Shown in pieces: positions 14,868-23,042 of a DNA stretch of 26,202 nt. Within the stretch, counting starts at the first letter, position 1, and each line of letters starts with the position of its first letter. Under the pieces are notes generated by a model. That model was not told where the DNA came from. It saw only the letters and a list, made by a program, of their open reading frames with translations, and searched no databases. A program made the translations under genes and the position numbers. The stretch covers positions 1-26,202 of the forward strand of contig JANLTP010000107.1 of assembly GCA_031363055.1 (NCBI GenBank), read 5' to 3'. This DNA is from JANLTP01 sp031363055 (GTDB taxonomy: Bacteria; Pseudomonadota; Gammaproteobacteria; Burkholderiales; Burkholderiaceae_E).

Positions 14868-17800
14868 ATGGACCCGTCCCCGATTCCCGATTACGAACCG
14901 ATCCGCGCGCTGTTGCTGTCCTTCGATGACACCGAACTGAGCGCGACCGTTCGGCTATTTGATACCGTTTACCGAAGCAGCCGATACCGACCACAGTCTC
15001 AGCTTTGGGCAGGTTCCGAGGGGCTGCCTGAACGGGTTCGACTCTGGTTCCCGACGCCGTTCTCACGCAAGTTTGCTGGCTGGGTCGATGCTCAGGCAGA
15101 GTTCGATTTAGCCGTGATCGGGTGGCGACGGCTTTCGTACGACGATGCACCGCAAGACGATGTACAGCGGGACGACGCACAGCAAGAAGACCGACAGCGC
15201 GTCGACCCACGTCGGGCGGCGGCGCAACGCGTGCTGGCGCGCCGGTTTCGCGACGCCTTCCTCGAGATGTGGGGCTGCTGGCGGCAGATCGTACACTTCC
15301 TGCCCTTCGTGTTGCTGGCGGCGTTACGGCGGGTCGATGATGCACTGCTCGAGCAACATGCCGCCCGCCAACTCAAGCAAGCCCTGCATCACTACCGGGC
15401 GTTCTACGAGACCTACGAGGACGATCGCAAGCGCGAATCGGATCAGCGTCACTTGCTGGTATGTCTGCTGAAGGTGTTCCGACAACTCGCCGCCAAGCGC
15501 GCGTTGGGTGAGGACTTTGTGTTTGCCGAGTTGAGCGGCGATACGCCTGCGGGTTTCGACGGTCTGTTTCCGGAGCGCTTCGATGCCGCCATGCTGCTGA
15601 TACAGCAGATTCGCAATCGAATTGTTCACGGCGCGCTCGAAGACCGGGCGCCGGATGCCACCGAGCCGATCAACCAATTGACCCGCGCCTGTTTCGCGCA
15701 GGTTGTCGCGATCCTGGGACCGATCTGCGAGGCCTTCAGTCTGAACTATGTTACCGACCTCACGGTGCAATCTGAAAGTGCGCTCGTCAATGCGCTCGAT
15801 TTCTCCGGTCGTGATGGACCGACGCCGGTGGCATACCACGTTACCGCCGCGCCTCAGCTCGATGAGTTCCGTTTCTCCGACCTGCGTCTGTACCTGATTG
15901 CGCGAGCCGCTGGCAGAAGTCTGGATTTGCTGCTGACGGCGCAGTATCTCGACCTGACGCCGTTTCTGATCGCCGGTCGGTTACGGGCACCGTTATCCAC
16001 GACGTCATTCACGCCATCAGTCGCGCAGTCACCCGCAGCGCTGCGTCCCGACAGCGGCGAACGGCAGGTGTTTGCGCTTGAGCAATATCGGCAGCCCCTT
16101 CAGGAACTGGTGTTTCTCGAACTGGCGGGATCGGATCAACGAACGCTCGGGGCCGGGCGCGGCGATCGCCTCAGCGATCTGCTGCTGTTGAAAATCGATG
16201 CCTTTGTCAGCAGAGCGCGCCTACTCACGGCGCAACTCGGCAGCGGCCCGGCCGGAGGCGCCCGGCGTGAGGCCGTGCGCTCGCAACTTTGGCTCATCAG
16301 CCGAGAACAACTGGGAACCTTGATCGACACACGTCGCTTCGACGTACGCGGCCAATGGCAGCCCGACTCGACACCTTCGGCGGGTCGCTCCGCATACGAG
16401 CCGGAATTGTTTGTGGTACCGAAGGGCAGCGAATTGATCAGCGAGTTCGTACGCTCAAACCGACGGGCGTTGCTGCTGGTCGGTCCATCGGGCGCTGGCA
16501 AATCCAACCTGCTCGTGCATCACTATCTAGCGCAGATCGAAGCGGGTGGGCTCGCCGTATTCCTTAGCGGCCGGCAGATTGCGGGCGCCAGCATCCGTGA
16601 ATTACTGACGACGCGGGTAACCACTCAGATCTCAAGCGAATGGACGAAGCTGGCCGATCTGGATACGTTTCTTGAATCGAATGACGAATCGCTCGCTGTA
16701 TTCATTGATGCAATCAACGAATACAGCGGCCCGATTGGCCCGGTCGCACTGCTGGCCGATCTCATCGCTTGTGTCAGCATCGAGCGATCACTGCGCCGTT
16801 GCCGAATCGTGGTCAGTTGCCGCAGCGAAACCTGGGCACGGCTGCGCCAGCAGCACGGCGTTGAACGGCCGCTTGACGCTGAGATCTTCCTGGCGCCGAA
16901 CGGCGATGCGGTGACGGTCGGCGGCTTCGATGACGAGGCGTCGCGTCGCCGGCTCTACGATTCCTATCAGAGACACTACAAGCTGCGACCGCAGTCCTAT
17001 GATGAACTGGCGCCGTCAGTGCAGTCGCTGCTGGCGCAACCGTTCATGATGGCGTTGGCCGCCGAGACCTATTCGAACCGGCTGACGCTGGCGCGGGGAA
17101 GCGAGGATACGCCGGACACCGTTACACCGGGTACCGTCATACCGGAAAACGTCACCCCCGGTTCCGTCATCTCGGCAACTGTGACCTCCGGTACCATCAC
17201 CCCCGAAAGGCCGACCGAGCTGCGCACGATGCCGCTCGAACTCGATTACTTCATCCTCTTTGACAAGCTGACCGAGCGCAAAAAGGCCGACGCCCAAGTG
17301 CTGGTGCCGGCAACCGACCTGCTGCGGCGTGCGCGCCTGCCCGCAGCGCTCGATGACTTCTGTGAGCAGCTCGCTCGCATGCTCTACGCTCGGCTCAGTT
17401 CGTTGGATACTGGCGGGGCGCCGTCGTCGAACGCAGAACAACCAAGAACAGCGCAATCAAGCACGACAAGATCAAGCAGCGCGGCCGTAACGATAGCGCA
17501 ATCAAACGCGATGCCTCTCGACGATGTTGATAAGGCGCCGCCGATGCAGCGCCATGTCCGCGCCGGCGGTGCCTTGTCGGTCCTCGAGGCGGCGCTGGAG
17601 ATTGGTCTGATCGAGCACGTGCAGATCCCTCGCCGCAACAAGTTCGGCAAGATGACGCCCGGTGATGCCTTGGCATTTTTTCACGATCAATACACGCAGT
17701 ACTGGTTGTCGATCGTCTATCAGGCCGAGGTTCTCGGACCGCTGGACGAGGCAACCTTGGGCGATCCTGATGCGCTCGATGCTCTGGTGACACGCATCAC

Positions 17801-19598
17801 GGCCGTCGTGTCCGCTTCCCTGTATGCGCCGGTCTTGGCCGGTGCACTCGATCACTGGTTGCATTTGAACCTGCAACACCTGCACGATGGCCATCTCGCG
17901 CCGCTGCTGCCCTTGCTCGATCGTCTGGCGGCGCATGAGTCCGGTGCGGTTCGTTACACCGCGATCGACATCCTCACGAACCTGATTCTGCGCGGAACTT
18001 CGAGCGCAAGCGAGGTTTACGGCCCGGTGTTTCGTCACGGTGGCAAACGGCTTCGACGCGAGGTCCTGGGATCGTTTGTCGAATATTGGCCGAAGCTCGA
18101 TCCACCGGCGTGCAGAGCCTTCATTGACGCCTGTGATCCGGTCGATGATGCGGACTTGCTGGACGAGCTGGCGGACATCTTCACGATCAGGCTGACCCAT
18201 GAACCGCAGGCGGTCGCGCACTACCTGATCGAGACGCTGAGTCCGCTCACCTTGGCCAGCGTGATCGAGCCACAACGCGTTCGGCGGCAGTTCCGATTCG
18301 CGATGCAGTTCACCGTTCTCTCGATCATCAGTTCGTTCGATCAGCCGGCTAGTATCGCGGCCGCACGCGACGTGTTTCGCTCAAAGTACCAGGCGGTCAT
18401 CGATGCGCTCACTGCCGCGACCGGACAGAATGGCGTCAGACGGCTCGCCCGCATGACGCTTCGCAAGCTGCTGTTCTGGGTCTTCGAGAGCGTCGGTGTG
18501 TCGCGCTGGGACCATTTCATGGCGTCGATGCCTGGCAGCGGCAATGACCGCTTCTTCGAGAGCAACGACGGCGTTGTCCAGCGCGATTGGCTGTTCGAAT
18601 TCCTGCCGTACGCGGTGGATATTCACAACGGCGAGTTCGATCGCTGCTCATTGGCGAGCGGCGCACCGTTTCGCGAACTGATGCTGCGCATGCTCGACTT
18701 CCGAATCACCAGTGTGATCGGCTATAACGCGGTGCTGTGCCTGCCCGCCGTGCTGTTGCGCGGCGACTGGGCGGCGACCGAGGCTTTCATCATCGAACTC
18801 ATCGACCGGCGAACGAGTTCGGCGCTGTTTCATGGGCAACTTCTGCTGGCCAATCTCGCCTACAGCGATCCAGGCTGCATTGCGCCCAGCCTGGCGCTGC
18901 TCGACGAGCGAATTTTCCCGCTGCTGCTGCGCGAAGACCTGGACAATGATTGGTCGATCATGTTTTGCGTTGCGACCCTTGACGTCGCATCGAGCTGGCC
19001 ACGCTGCGAATCGATGCTGCGACAACTGTTCGATCGTTTTGAGGCGCGCGACGATCCGGCGGCGCGCGTGATCCTCAGTGAGACCTTCTTCAAGATCGCC
19101 TATTGCCGTGACCCCGAGCTCGGCCGGCGGGCGCTGGATTGGGTACTTGATGATTCGAAGCGTTTTCTTGGACCACTGTGGCGTGAATGCACGATGAAAT
19201 TCTTTGCGGCCCTGCTGACGCGCAATCCGGCGCTGCTGCGCGCGACACTGATCGGCCGCCAGCTCGACGACGGCCTGGTGCGAGAGGCGAGGCAATACAT
19301 GAGTGATGAGCTGGTCAAACACAGCCGGCTGTTTCCAATGCAGGTCGACGTCAACCGATTCACGGCGTGGATCTATATCGGCGAACCGAGGCTGCGTCAC
19401 GCGGTCGTCAAGCACTTCATCGGCAGTCTCGCGACCGGCAATTCGGTGCAGGAGTTTGCCGCTGGCTTTCGGCGCACCCTGTTCGCCATCGTGAATGTGT
19501 TTATTGGCGAGAACCCGGAACAGGCGTCGGCCGGGCGATTGACTGTCGAGGAGATCATCAAGCAAACCCACTCGGGGCGACGCCGCGGCGCACTTTAG
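14868..19598 (+). CDS. Giant HEPN-like / STAND NTPase / helical-solenoid protein
   Basis: A 1576-residue protein that I cannot assign to a named family. The N-terminal 300 residues are mainly helical and contain IRNRIVHG, with R249 and H254 in the R-N-x3-H arrangement of HEPN RNase domains. A short beta-rich module follows (YHVTAAPQLDEFRFSDLRLYL). The P-loop GPSGAGKS is at residues 539-546, the Walker B-like AVFIDAINEY has D614, and VVSCRSETW near 650 fits a NACHT/STAND sensor strand. From about residue 980 to the end the protein is helix-rich and resembles HEAT-type repeats, the usual sensor part of STAND proteins. Two pentapeptide repeats are inserted as linkers. I chose ATG 14868; an in-frame TTG at 14844 has GGAG 11 bases upstream and is an alternative. 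An antiphage or stress-sensing role is inference. It stands alone, with debris upstream. Confidence 0.8.
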   Translation: MDPSPIPDYEPIRALLLSFDDTELSATVRLFDTVYRSSRYRPQSQLWAGSEGLPERVRLWFPTPFSRKFAGWVDAQAEFDLAVIGWRRLSYDDAPQDDVQRDDAQQEDRQRVDPRRAAAQRVLARRFRDAFLEMWGCWRQIVHFLPFVLLAALRRVDDALLEQHAARQLKQALHHYRAFYETYEDDRKRESDQRHLLVCLLKVFRQLAAKRALGEDFVFAELSGDTPAGFDGLFPERFDAAMLLIQQIRNRIVHGALEDRAPDATEPINQLTRACFAQVVAILGPICEAFSLNYVTDLTVQSESALVNALDFSGRDGPTPVAYHVTAAPQLDEFRFSDLRLYLIARAAGRSLDLLLTAQYLDLTPFLIAGRLRAPLSTTSFTPSVAQSPAALRPDSGERQVFALEQYRQPLQELVFLELAGSDQRTLGAGRGDRLSDLLLLKIDAFVSRARLLTAQLGSGPAGGARREAVRSQLWLISREQLGTLIDTRRFDVRGQWQPDSTPSAGRSAYEPELFVVPKGSELISEFVRSNRRALLLVGPSGAGKSNLLVHHYLAQIEAGGLAVFLSGRQIAGASIRELLTTRVTTQISSEWTKLADLDTFLESNDESLAVFIDAINEYSGPIGPVALLADLIACVSIERSLRRCRIVVSCRSETWARLRQQHGVERPLDAEIFLAPNGDAVTVGGFDDEASRRRLYDSYQRHYKLRPQSYDELAPSVQSLLAQPFMMALAAETYSNRLTLARGSEDTPDTVTPGTVIPENVTPGSVISATVTSGTITPERPTELRTMPLELDYFILFDKLTERKKADAQVLVPATDLLRRARLPAALDDFCEQLARMLYARLSSLDTGGAPSSNAEQPRTAQSSTTRSSSAAVTIAQSNAMPLDDVDKAPPMQRHVRAGGALSVLEAALEIGLIEHVQIPRRNKFGKMTPGDALAFFHDQYTQYWLSIVYQAEVLGPLDEATLGDPDALDALVTRITAVVSASLYAPVLAGALDHWLHLNLQHLHDGHLAPLLPLLDRLAAHESGAVRYTAIDILTNLILRGTSSASEVYGPVFRHGGKRLRREVLGSFVEYWPKLDPPACRAFIDACDPVDDADLLDELADIFTIRLTHEPQAVAHYLIETLSPLTLASVIEPQRVRRQFRFAMQFTVLSIISSFDQPASIAAARDVFRSKYQAVIDALTAATGQNGVRRLARMTLRKLLFWVFESVGVSRWDHFMASMPGSGNDRFFESNDGVVQRDWLFEFLPYAVDIHNGEFDRCSLASGAPFRELMLRMLDFRITSVIGYNAVLCLPAVLLRGDWAATEAFIIELIDRRTSSALFHGQLLLANLAYSDPGCIAPSLALLDERIFPLLLREDLDNDWSIMFCVATLDVASSWPRCESMLRQLFDRFEARDDPAARVILSETFFKIAYCRDPELGRRALDWVLDDSKRFLGPLWRECTMKFFAALLTRNPALLRATLIGRQLDDGLVREARQYMSDELVKHSRLFPMQVDVNRFTAWIYIGEPRLRHAVVKHFIGSLATGNSVQEFAAGFRRTLFAIVNVFIGENPEQASAGRLTVEEIIKQTHSGRRRGAL
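15141..15215 (+). repeat. 15-bp coding tandem repeat (DDxxQ-like x4-5)
   Basis: Five consecutive 15-bp units encode DDAPQ, DDVQR, DDAQQ, EDRQR and the decayed VDPRR in the N-terminal part of the giant NTPase. The units share GAC-GAY-G and CAR positions at DNA level. They form a charged linker ahead of the HEPN-like region. Confidence 0.8.
17118..17207 (+). repeat. 15-bp coding tandem repeat (TVTPG-like x6)
   Basis: Six consecutive 15-bp units encode TVTPG, TVIPE, NVTPG, SVISA, TVTSG and TITPE in the giant NTPase, after the nucleotide-binding region. The units have diverged more than those in the acyl-CoA synthetase. The insert lies within a helical region, so it is probably an exposed loop. 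Confidence 0.8.
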
Positions 19599-19609
19599 TA
19601 CGCGTACTA
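19596..19609. terminator. Palindrome holding both convergent stop codons
   Basis: TAGTACGCGTACTA is a perfect 14-bp palindrome. Its two ends are the stop codon of the giant NTPase (TAG 19596-19598) and of the MFS gene on the other strand (19607-19609). With no loop or T-tract it would be a poor intrinsic terminator, so a terminator role is only possible. Confidence 0.35.
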
Positions 19610-20772
19610 ACCCGGTTTCGGCAGCCGGATGCGTCCCACCAGCCAGGCCGCCAGCACGAACCAAAGCGCCGCGATGCCAAAGGCAAATGTGTAGGCCAGC
19701 CGCGCCGAGTGGGCGGTTTTCATCCAGGAGATCAGCCAGCCGGTGCTGACCGGCCCGAGGATCTGCGGCAGCACCATCGAGACATGCCAGATGCCCATGT
19801 CCTTGCCAGCCGACTCGAGGCTTGGCAGAACTTCGAGTGCCAGCGCCCAGTCGACGGACTGATAGGCTCCGTAAGCGGCGGCGAATACCAGAACGACCGG
19901 CGCGACCAGCAACACCCCGGGTTTGAACGCGATCAGAACATAGGCGGCAGCGGCCACCGCCATGATCCAACTGGTGATTCGTACCAACTGGGCGGCGCCG
20001 TGGCGCTCGACCAGATGCCCATGTTGGCGAGGAGCCGCGTCAGTAGTACCCAGTAGAAATTGCGGTGTGTCCGCGGATCGAGCCAAAACCCGCGCAGCCA
20101 GGCACGCCCGCTTACCGGAGGCAACGGCGCGAGTGCAGGCTGCTCGGGCGCGCCGACCAGCGTCATCAGCAGGCAGGTGAGGTTCAGTGCGATGAAGCCG
20201 AGTATCGCGATCATCGGCTGGCCCTGCCGATAGCACAATGCCAGAACGGCATTGCCGGTGATCGTGCCCAGTACCGACATGACATTGATCCAGCCGCTGG
20301 CCGTGGCGTGCTGGTCTTTCGATACAACGTCGGGGATCAGGCCGGCATAGGGGCCGGCGGCGCAATTCCACCAGAACTGCAGATTCAGGAAAGCCAAAGT
20401 GTAAAGCGCGAGACTGTCGCCGGGACCGAAGCTGGCCAGCCAGGCCAAACCAGCACAACTGCCGAGCGTACCCAGGACCAGAAACGGCCGTCGACGGCCA
20501 CGCGCCCCGCGCCAACGGTCCGACCATGCGCCCGCGATCGGCGAAACGACGAGCGCGATAAAGGCACCGGCACCCAGCACCGAGCCGATTATTCCCTCCT
20601 TGTTGCCCTGATCAGCGCCTAGCAGCCCTGCCACCTGGTCAGGCAGGATGACTGGCACCACCGTCATCCATTGTGCAAACAATGCCAACCAGAGTACCGC
20701 CAGCATCGCCTGGCGGCCATTCGACAGTGACGCGCTGCTCCGATGCAATCGAGATCGTGGATTCATGTGCAA
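19607..20772 (-). pseudogene. MFS transporter, frameshifted
   Basis: A 12-helix major facilitator split by a frameshift. The N-terminal part starts at ATG 20772 (or 20766) and runs through six helices with the signature loop GAWSDRWRGARGRRRPF, then YAGLIPDVVSKDQHATASGW and RNFYWVLLTRLLANMGIW. Near 20010 the frame breaks. The rest continues in another frame from HGAAQLVRITSWIM through AYGAYQSVDWALALEVLPS and DMGIWHVSMVLPQILGPVS to the end. Compared with the family about 15 residues after helix 7 also seem missing. The loop signatures resemble SLC45 / glycoside-pentoside type MFS proteins. Both halves are otherwise well preserved, so the break is recent or a sequencing error. Confidence 0.78.
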
Positions 20773-20820
20773 TCGCCTGCCGGCTACGTTGCGTTGACTT
20801 TACCTGATAATGAATCCGGT

Positions 20821-20833
20821 GTTCTTCAAGAAC
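20821..20833. promoter_or_regulatory. GTTCTTCAAGAAC palindrome before the 718-aa gene
   Basis: A perfect 13-bp palindrome (GTTCTT, C, AAGAAC), extended by CCGG on both sides with a two-base bulge, sits between the divergent MFS and 718-residue genes. It ends immediately before the GGAGG ribosome site at 20835-20839, so it could be an operator or an mRNA hairpin that controls translation. No matching regulator is adjacent. Confidence 0.5.
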
Positions 20834-20843
20834 CGGAGGCGTT

Positions 20844-23000
20844 ATGTGGTGGACCGAGCAGTCTTTCGAACTGGTGTTCGACCCCGGCGTCAGTACTGCG
20901 CACGCAGGCTGCTTGCTGGTAGGGCTCGGTGATCCGCACCAGCGTGATCTGCACCAGCGCGAGCAGCACCCACATGAGCTGATTGCCCAGACCGAAGGCA
21001 TCGCTCTGAATCACAAGCCGCTCGACGATGTGCAGACCTTGCATCGATTCAGTTCGGTCTGCGAGTATGTAGGGAGCGCCGATGATGGCCTGATCGATTC
21101 CTGGCGAATGCGCTTGCCTGATGGACCAGCAAGTTTGCGGCGAATCGTCGTCGAGGACCTGTCGCTCGACACTTGCCTCGCGCTGTTATTGTTCTTCGAT
21201 CGCACGGGCCACAACCGGCTCGTGAGTACCGAACTCGAGGCCTGGGTCCGGTATGTCACCGATTGGGAAGCCGGGCTTTACGCCGACTCGGTTGAGATGC
21301 GGCATTCGGCGGCGGTGCAGATGACGATACTCGGGCACTCCTACCTTTCACCGACGCCACCACGCGGTGTACCGGACGAGTCGTTGCGTACCGGATTGCG
21401 CGCCTGCCTGTCGCTGCTGCGGGCGATGATCGACTCTGGCATGAGTCCGCATGCGCCGGTACCACGGCTGAATACGGCCGAACACAGCCGGGCGATGGCG
21501 CAGTTCGAGTACGAGGCACAACAGTATCGACTGGCGCTTGCCTACGGCCGCAGTTGCCAGTTGCTGGTGCCACTGGCAGACGGTGGCCGTCGAGTCTTGA
21601 TCGACGCGCTGATTCTCGACGAAGTCGAGCCCAGCGGCATACTCAAGTTGTTCGCGCGCACTGACCTCGAGCGATCCTGGACCCGCAAGGGATTCGCCCT
21701 GCTGGCGATTCATCGTCCCTCGCAGGCCGGCACGGGCAATGACATGACCCTTTCGATCGATCCGGCCACCGGGCTGACGCTGCGCGATCTCTGGGTCGAA
21801 CTCGAGCGTCGTGAGAACCTTGCTTGGGGCGAGGACCGGCCGCGCGACTGGCCACGCCGAATCGCCAGTTACCGGCGCCCTGACGGCACCGTCGATCCGG
21901 CGGCGCCCAATGAGCCCTGGTGGGACGATAGCGGCCGCTACACCCTGATCGGCGCACCGAAGCGTCTGCTGCCGCATCGGCAAGGTCCGACCGAAGTCGA
22001 ACCTAAGGCCGGGCAGACCCGACCGATGTCGGGCAGCCGCCTGCAATGGCGCGCGGATGTTCTGTCGGCTCTTTGGAAGCTTTACGGTCCAGTTCCCGCT
22101 GAGGCTCATGTGCTCGAATCCCCCGCCATCGGCGTCAAGCGGCTGGCGATGGTGCGCTGGGAAAGCGGCCCGAACCTGGCGGTTGCTGAATCACCAAGCT
22201 TTCATGCCTGGCTGGCATCGCACTCGATGGCTCGTCGCGTCGAGTCACCCCTTGATCTGCCTTTGCCTGATGAGTTCGAGCTGCAACGAGCGGCCGGCGG
22301 CCTCGCTGCGATTCACCGCGAAGGCGTGACGCTGTTTGACGACTGGCGGCAGACGGCGTTCGATCTGAAGGGATTGCAAAACGTGGCGGTGGAGATTGGC
22401 GCGGCTTCGGCACAGCAACGCGCCTTCCTCGACCAAAAGCCGAATCCACTGGAAGCCGCGCTGGCGCAGCAGGAACGTCTGATTCGGGGCGAGGAACGTT
22501 TCACCCTTCGAAGATTGCTGCTCTGGAAACACCAGATGAGCGTACACCGTCATGCCCTACTGAAGATCTTGTCACTGGCGATCGACAAGGCGGAAGGACG
22601 TGAACATGCGTCGTTTCGGCAGGGCCTGATCCGACATTGGGGACTGTCGCAGCAACGCGAACACATGCTCGACATGCTGCATAAGCTCGAAGAGTTGACC
22701 CAGCACGTATTTGCGGATACTGGCGAGCGGCAGCGCCGGTTGATGACGGCGCTGATCACCGGCATTGGCGGCGCAGTGTCGATTTATCACGCCGCCGAAG
22801 CGCTCGGCAAAGAACATGCGCGCGAACTCTTGCGGCAAGCCTTGATCAACCTTCACGTGCTGGCCAACGAGGCGCACTTCGCATCGCCCGACGCGTGGCA
22901 GAACTTCTGGGCAAGCGCCGGCCTGGCCGGAGCGGGTCTGGCGCTGGTGGCCAGTATGTTGGGCTACCTGTGGTGGGGAAAAGCGGTCCTCAAGGAATAA
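20844..23000 (+). CDS. Unrecognised 718-aa protein with C-terminal membrane anchor
   Basis: I do not recognise this protein. The ATG at 20844 follows GGAGG at four bases, a strong ribosome site. The N-terminal 300 residues look like a globular alpha/beta domain (for example RIVVEDLSLDTCLALLLFF, TDWEAGLYADSVEM and YGRSCQLLVPLADGG). The middle is Trp and Arg rich (EPWWDDSGRYTLIGAPKRL, then SRLQWRADVLSALWKLYG). Residues about 500-660 are helical and may form coiled coils, and a single hydrophobic helix near the end (GLAGAGLALVASMLGYLWW) would anchor the protein with its bulk in the cytoplasm. A three-unit 15-bp repeat gives DPHQR DLHQR EQHPH near residue 30. A patatin gene starts 42 bases downstream, so the pair is probably an operon. 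Confidence 0.82.
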   Translation: MWWTEQSFELVFDPGVSTAHAGCLLVGLGDPHQRDLHQREQHPHELIAQTEGIALNHKPLDDVQTLHRFSSVCEYVGSADDGLIDSWRMRLPDGPASLRRIVVEDLSLDTCLALLLFFDRTGHNRLVSTELEAWVRYVTDWEAGLYADSVEMRHSAAVQMTILGHSYLSPTPPRGVPDESLRTGLRACLSLLRAMIDSGMSPHAPVPRLNTAEHSRAMAQFEYEAQQYRLALAYGRSCQLLVPLADGGRRVLIDALILDEVEPSGILKLFARTDLERSWTRKGFALLAIHRPSQAGTGNDMTLSIDPATGLTLRDLWVELERRENLAWGEDRPRDWPRRIASYRRPDGTVDPAAPNEPWWDDSGRYTLIGAPKRLLPHRQGPTEVEPKAGQTRPMSGSRLQWRADVLSALWKLYGPVPAEAHVLESPAIGVKRLAMVRWESGPNLAVAESPSFHAWLASHSMARRVESPLDLPLPDEFELQRAAGGLAAIHREGVTLFDDWRQTAFDLKGLQNVAVEIGAASAQQRAFLDQKPNPLEAALAQQERLIRGEERFTLRRLLLWKHQMSVHRHALLKILSLAIDKAEGREHASFRQGLIRHWGLSQQREHMLDMLHKLEELTQHVFADTGERQRRLMTALITGIGGAVSIYHAAEALGKEHARELLRQALINLHVLANEAHFASPDAWQNFWASAGLAGAGLALVASMLGYLWWGKAVLKE
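20931..20975 (+). repeat. 15-bp coding tandem repeat (DPHQR x3)
   Basis: Three consecutive 15-bp units encode DPHQR, DLHQR and EQHPH near the N-terminus of the 718-residue protein. The first two units differ at three bases. The period matches the repeats seen in the acyl-CoA synthetase and the giant NTPase. Confidence 0.8.
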
Positions 23001-23042
23001 CGCCGATACGATGATCAAACTTGATGAAGCAAGAAAGCATTT

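Noticed and set aside
14248..15345. Minus-strand open frame of 365 residues across the IS3 remnant and the start of the giant NTPase
   Set aside because: Its first half is antisense to the NTPase coding sequence and is Arg-, Pro- and Ala-rich without any domain. Only the 14520-14760 part is meaningful, as transposase debris.
17502..18275. Minus-strand open frame of 257 residues
   Set aside because: Antisense to the giant NTPase; no family motif and no ribosome site.
18648..19970. Minus-strand open frame of 440 residues
   Set aside because: It lies antisense to the giant NTPase and the MFS C-terminus, has a biased composition and no recognisable motif; typical of a shadow frame in GC-rich DNA.
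20065..20622. Plus-strand open frame of 185 residues
   Set aside because: Antisense to well-preserved MFS helices on the minus strand.
21348..22109. Minus-strand open frame of 253 residues
   Set aside because: Antisense to the 718-residue gene, which has a strong ribosome site and coherent composition.
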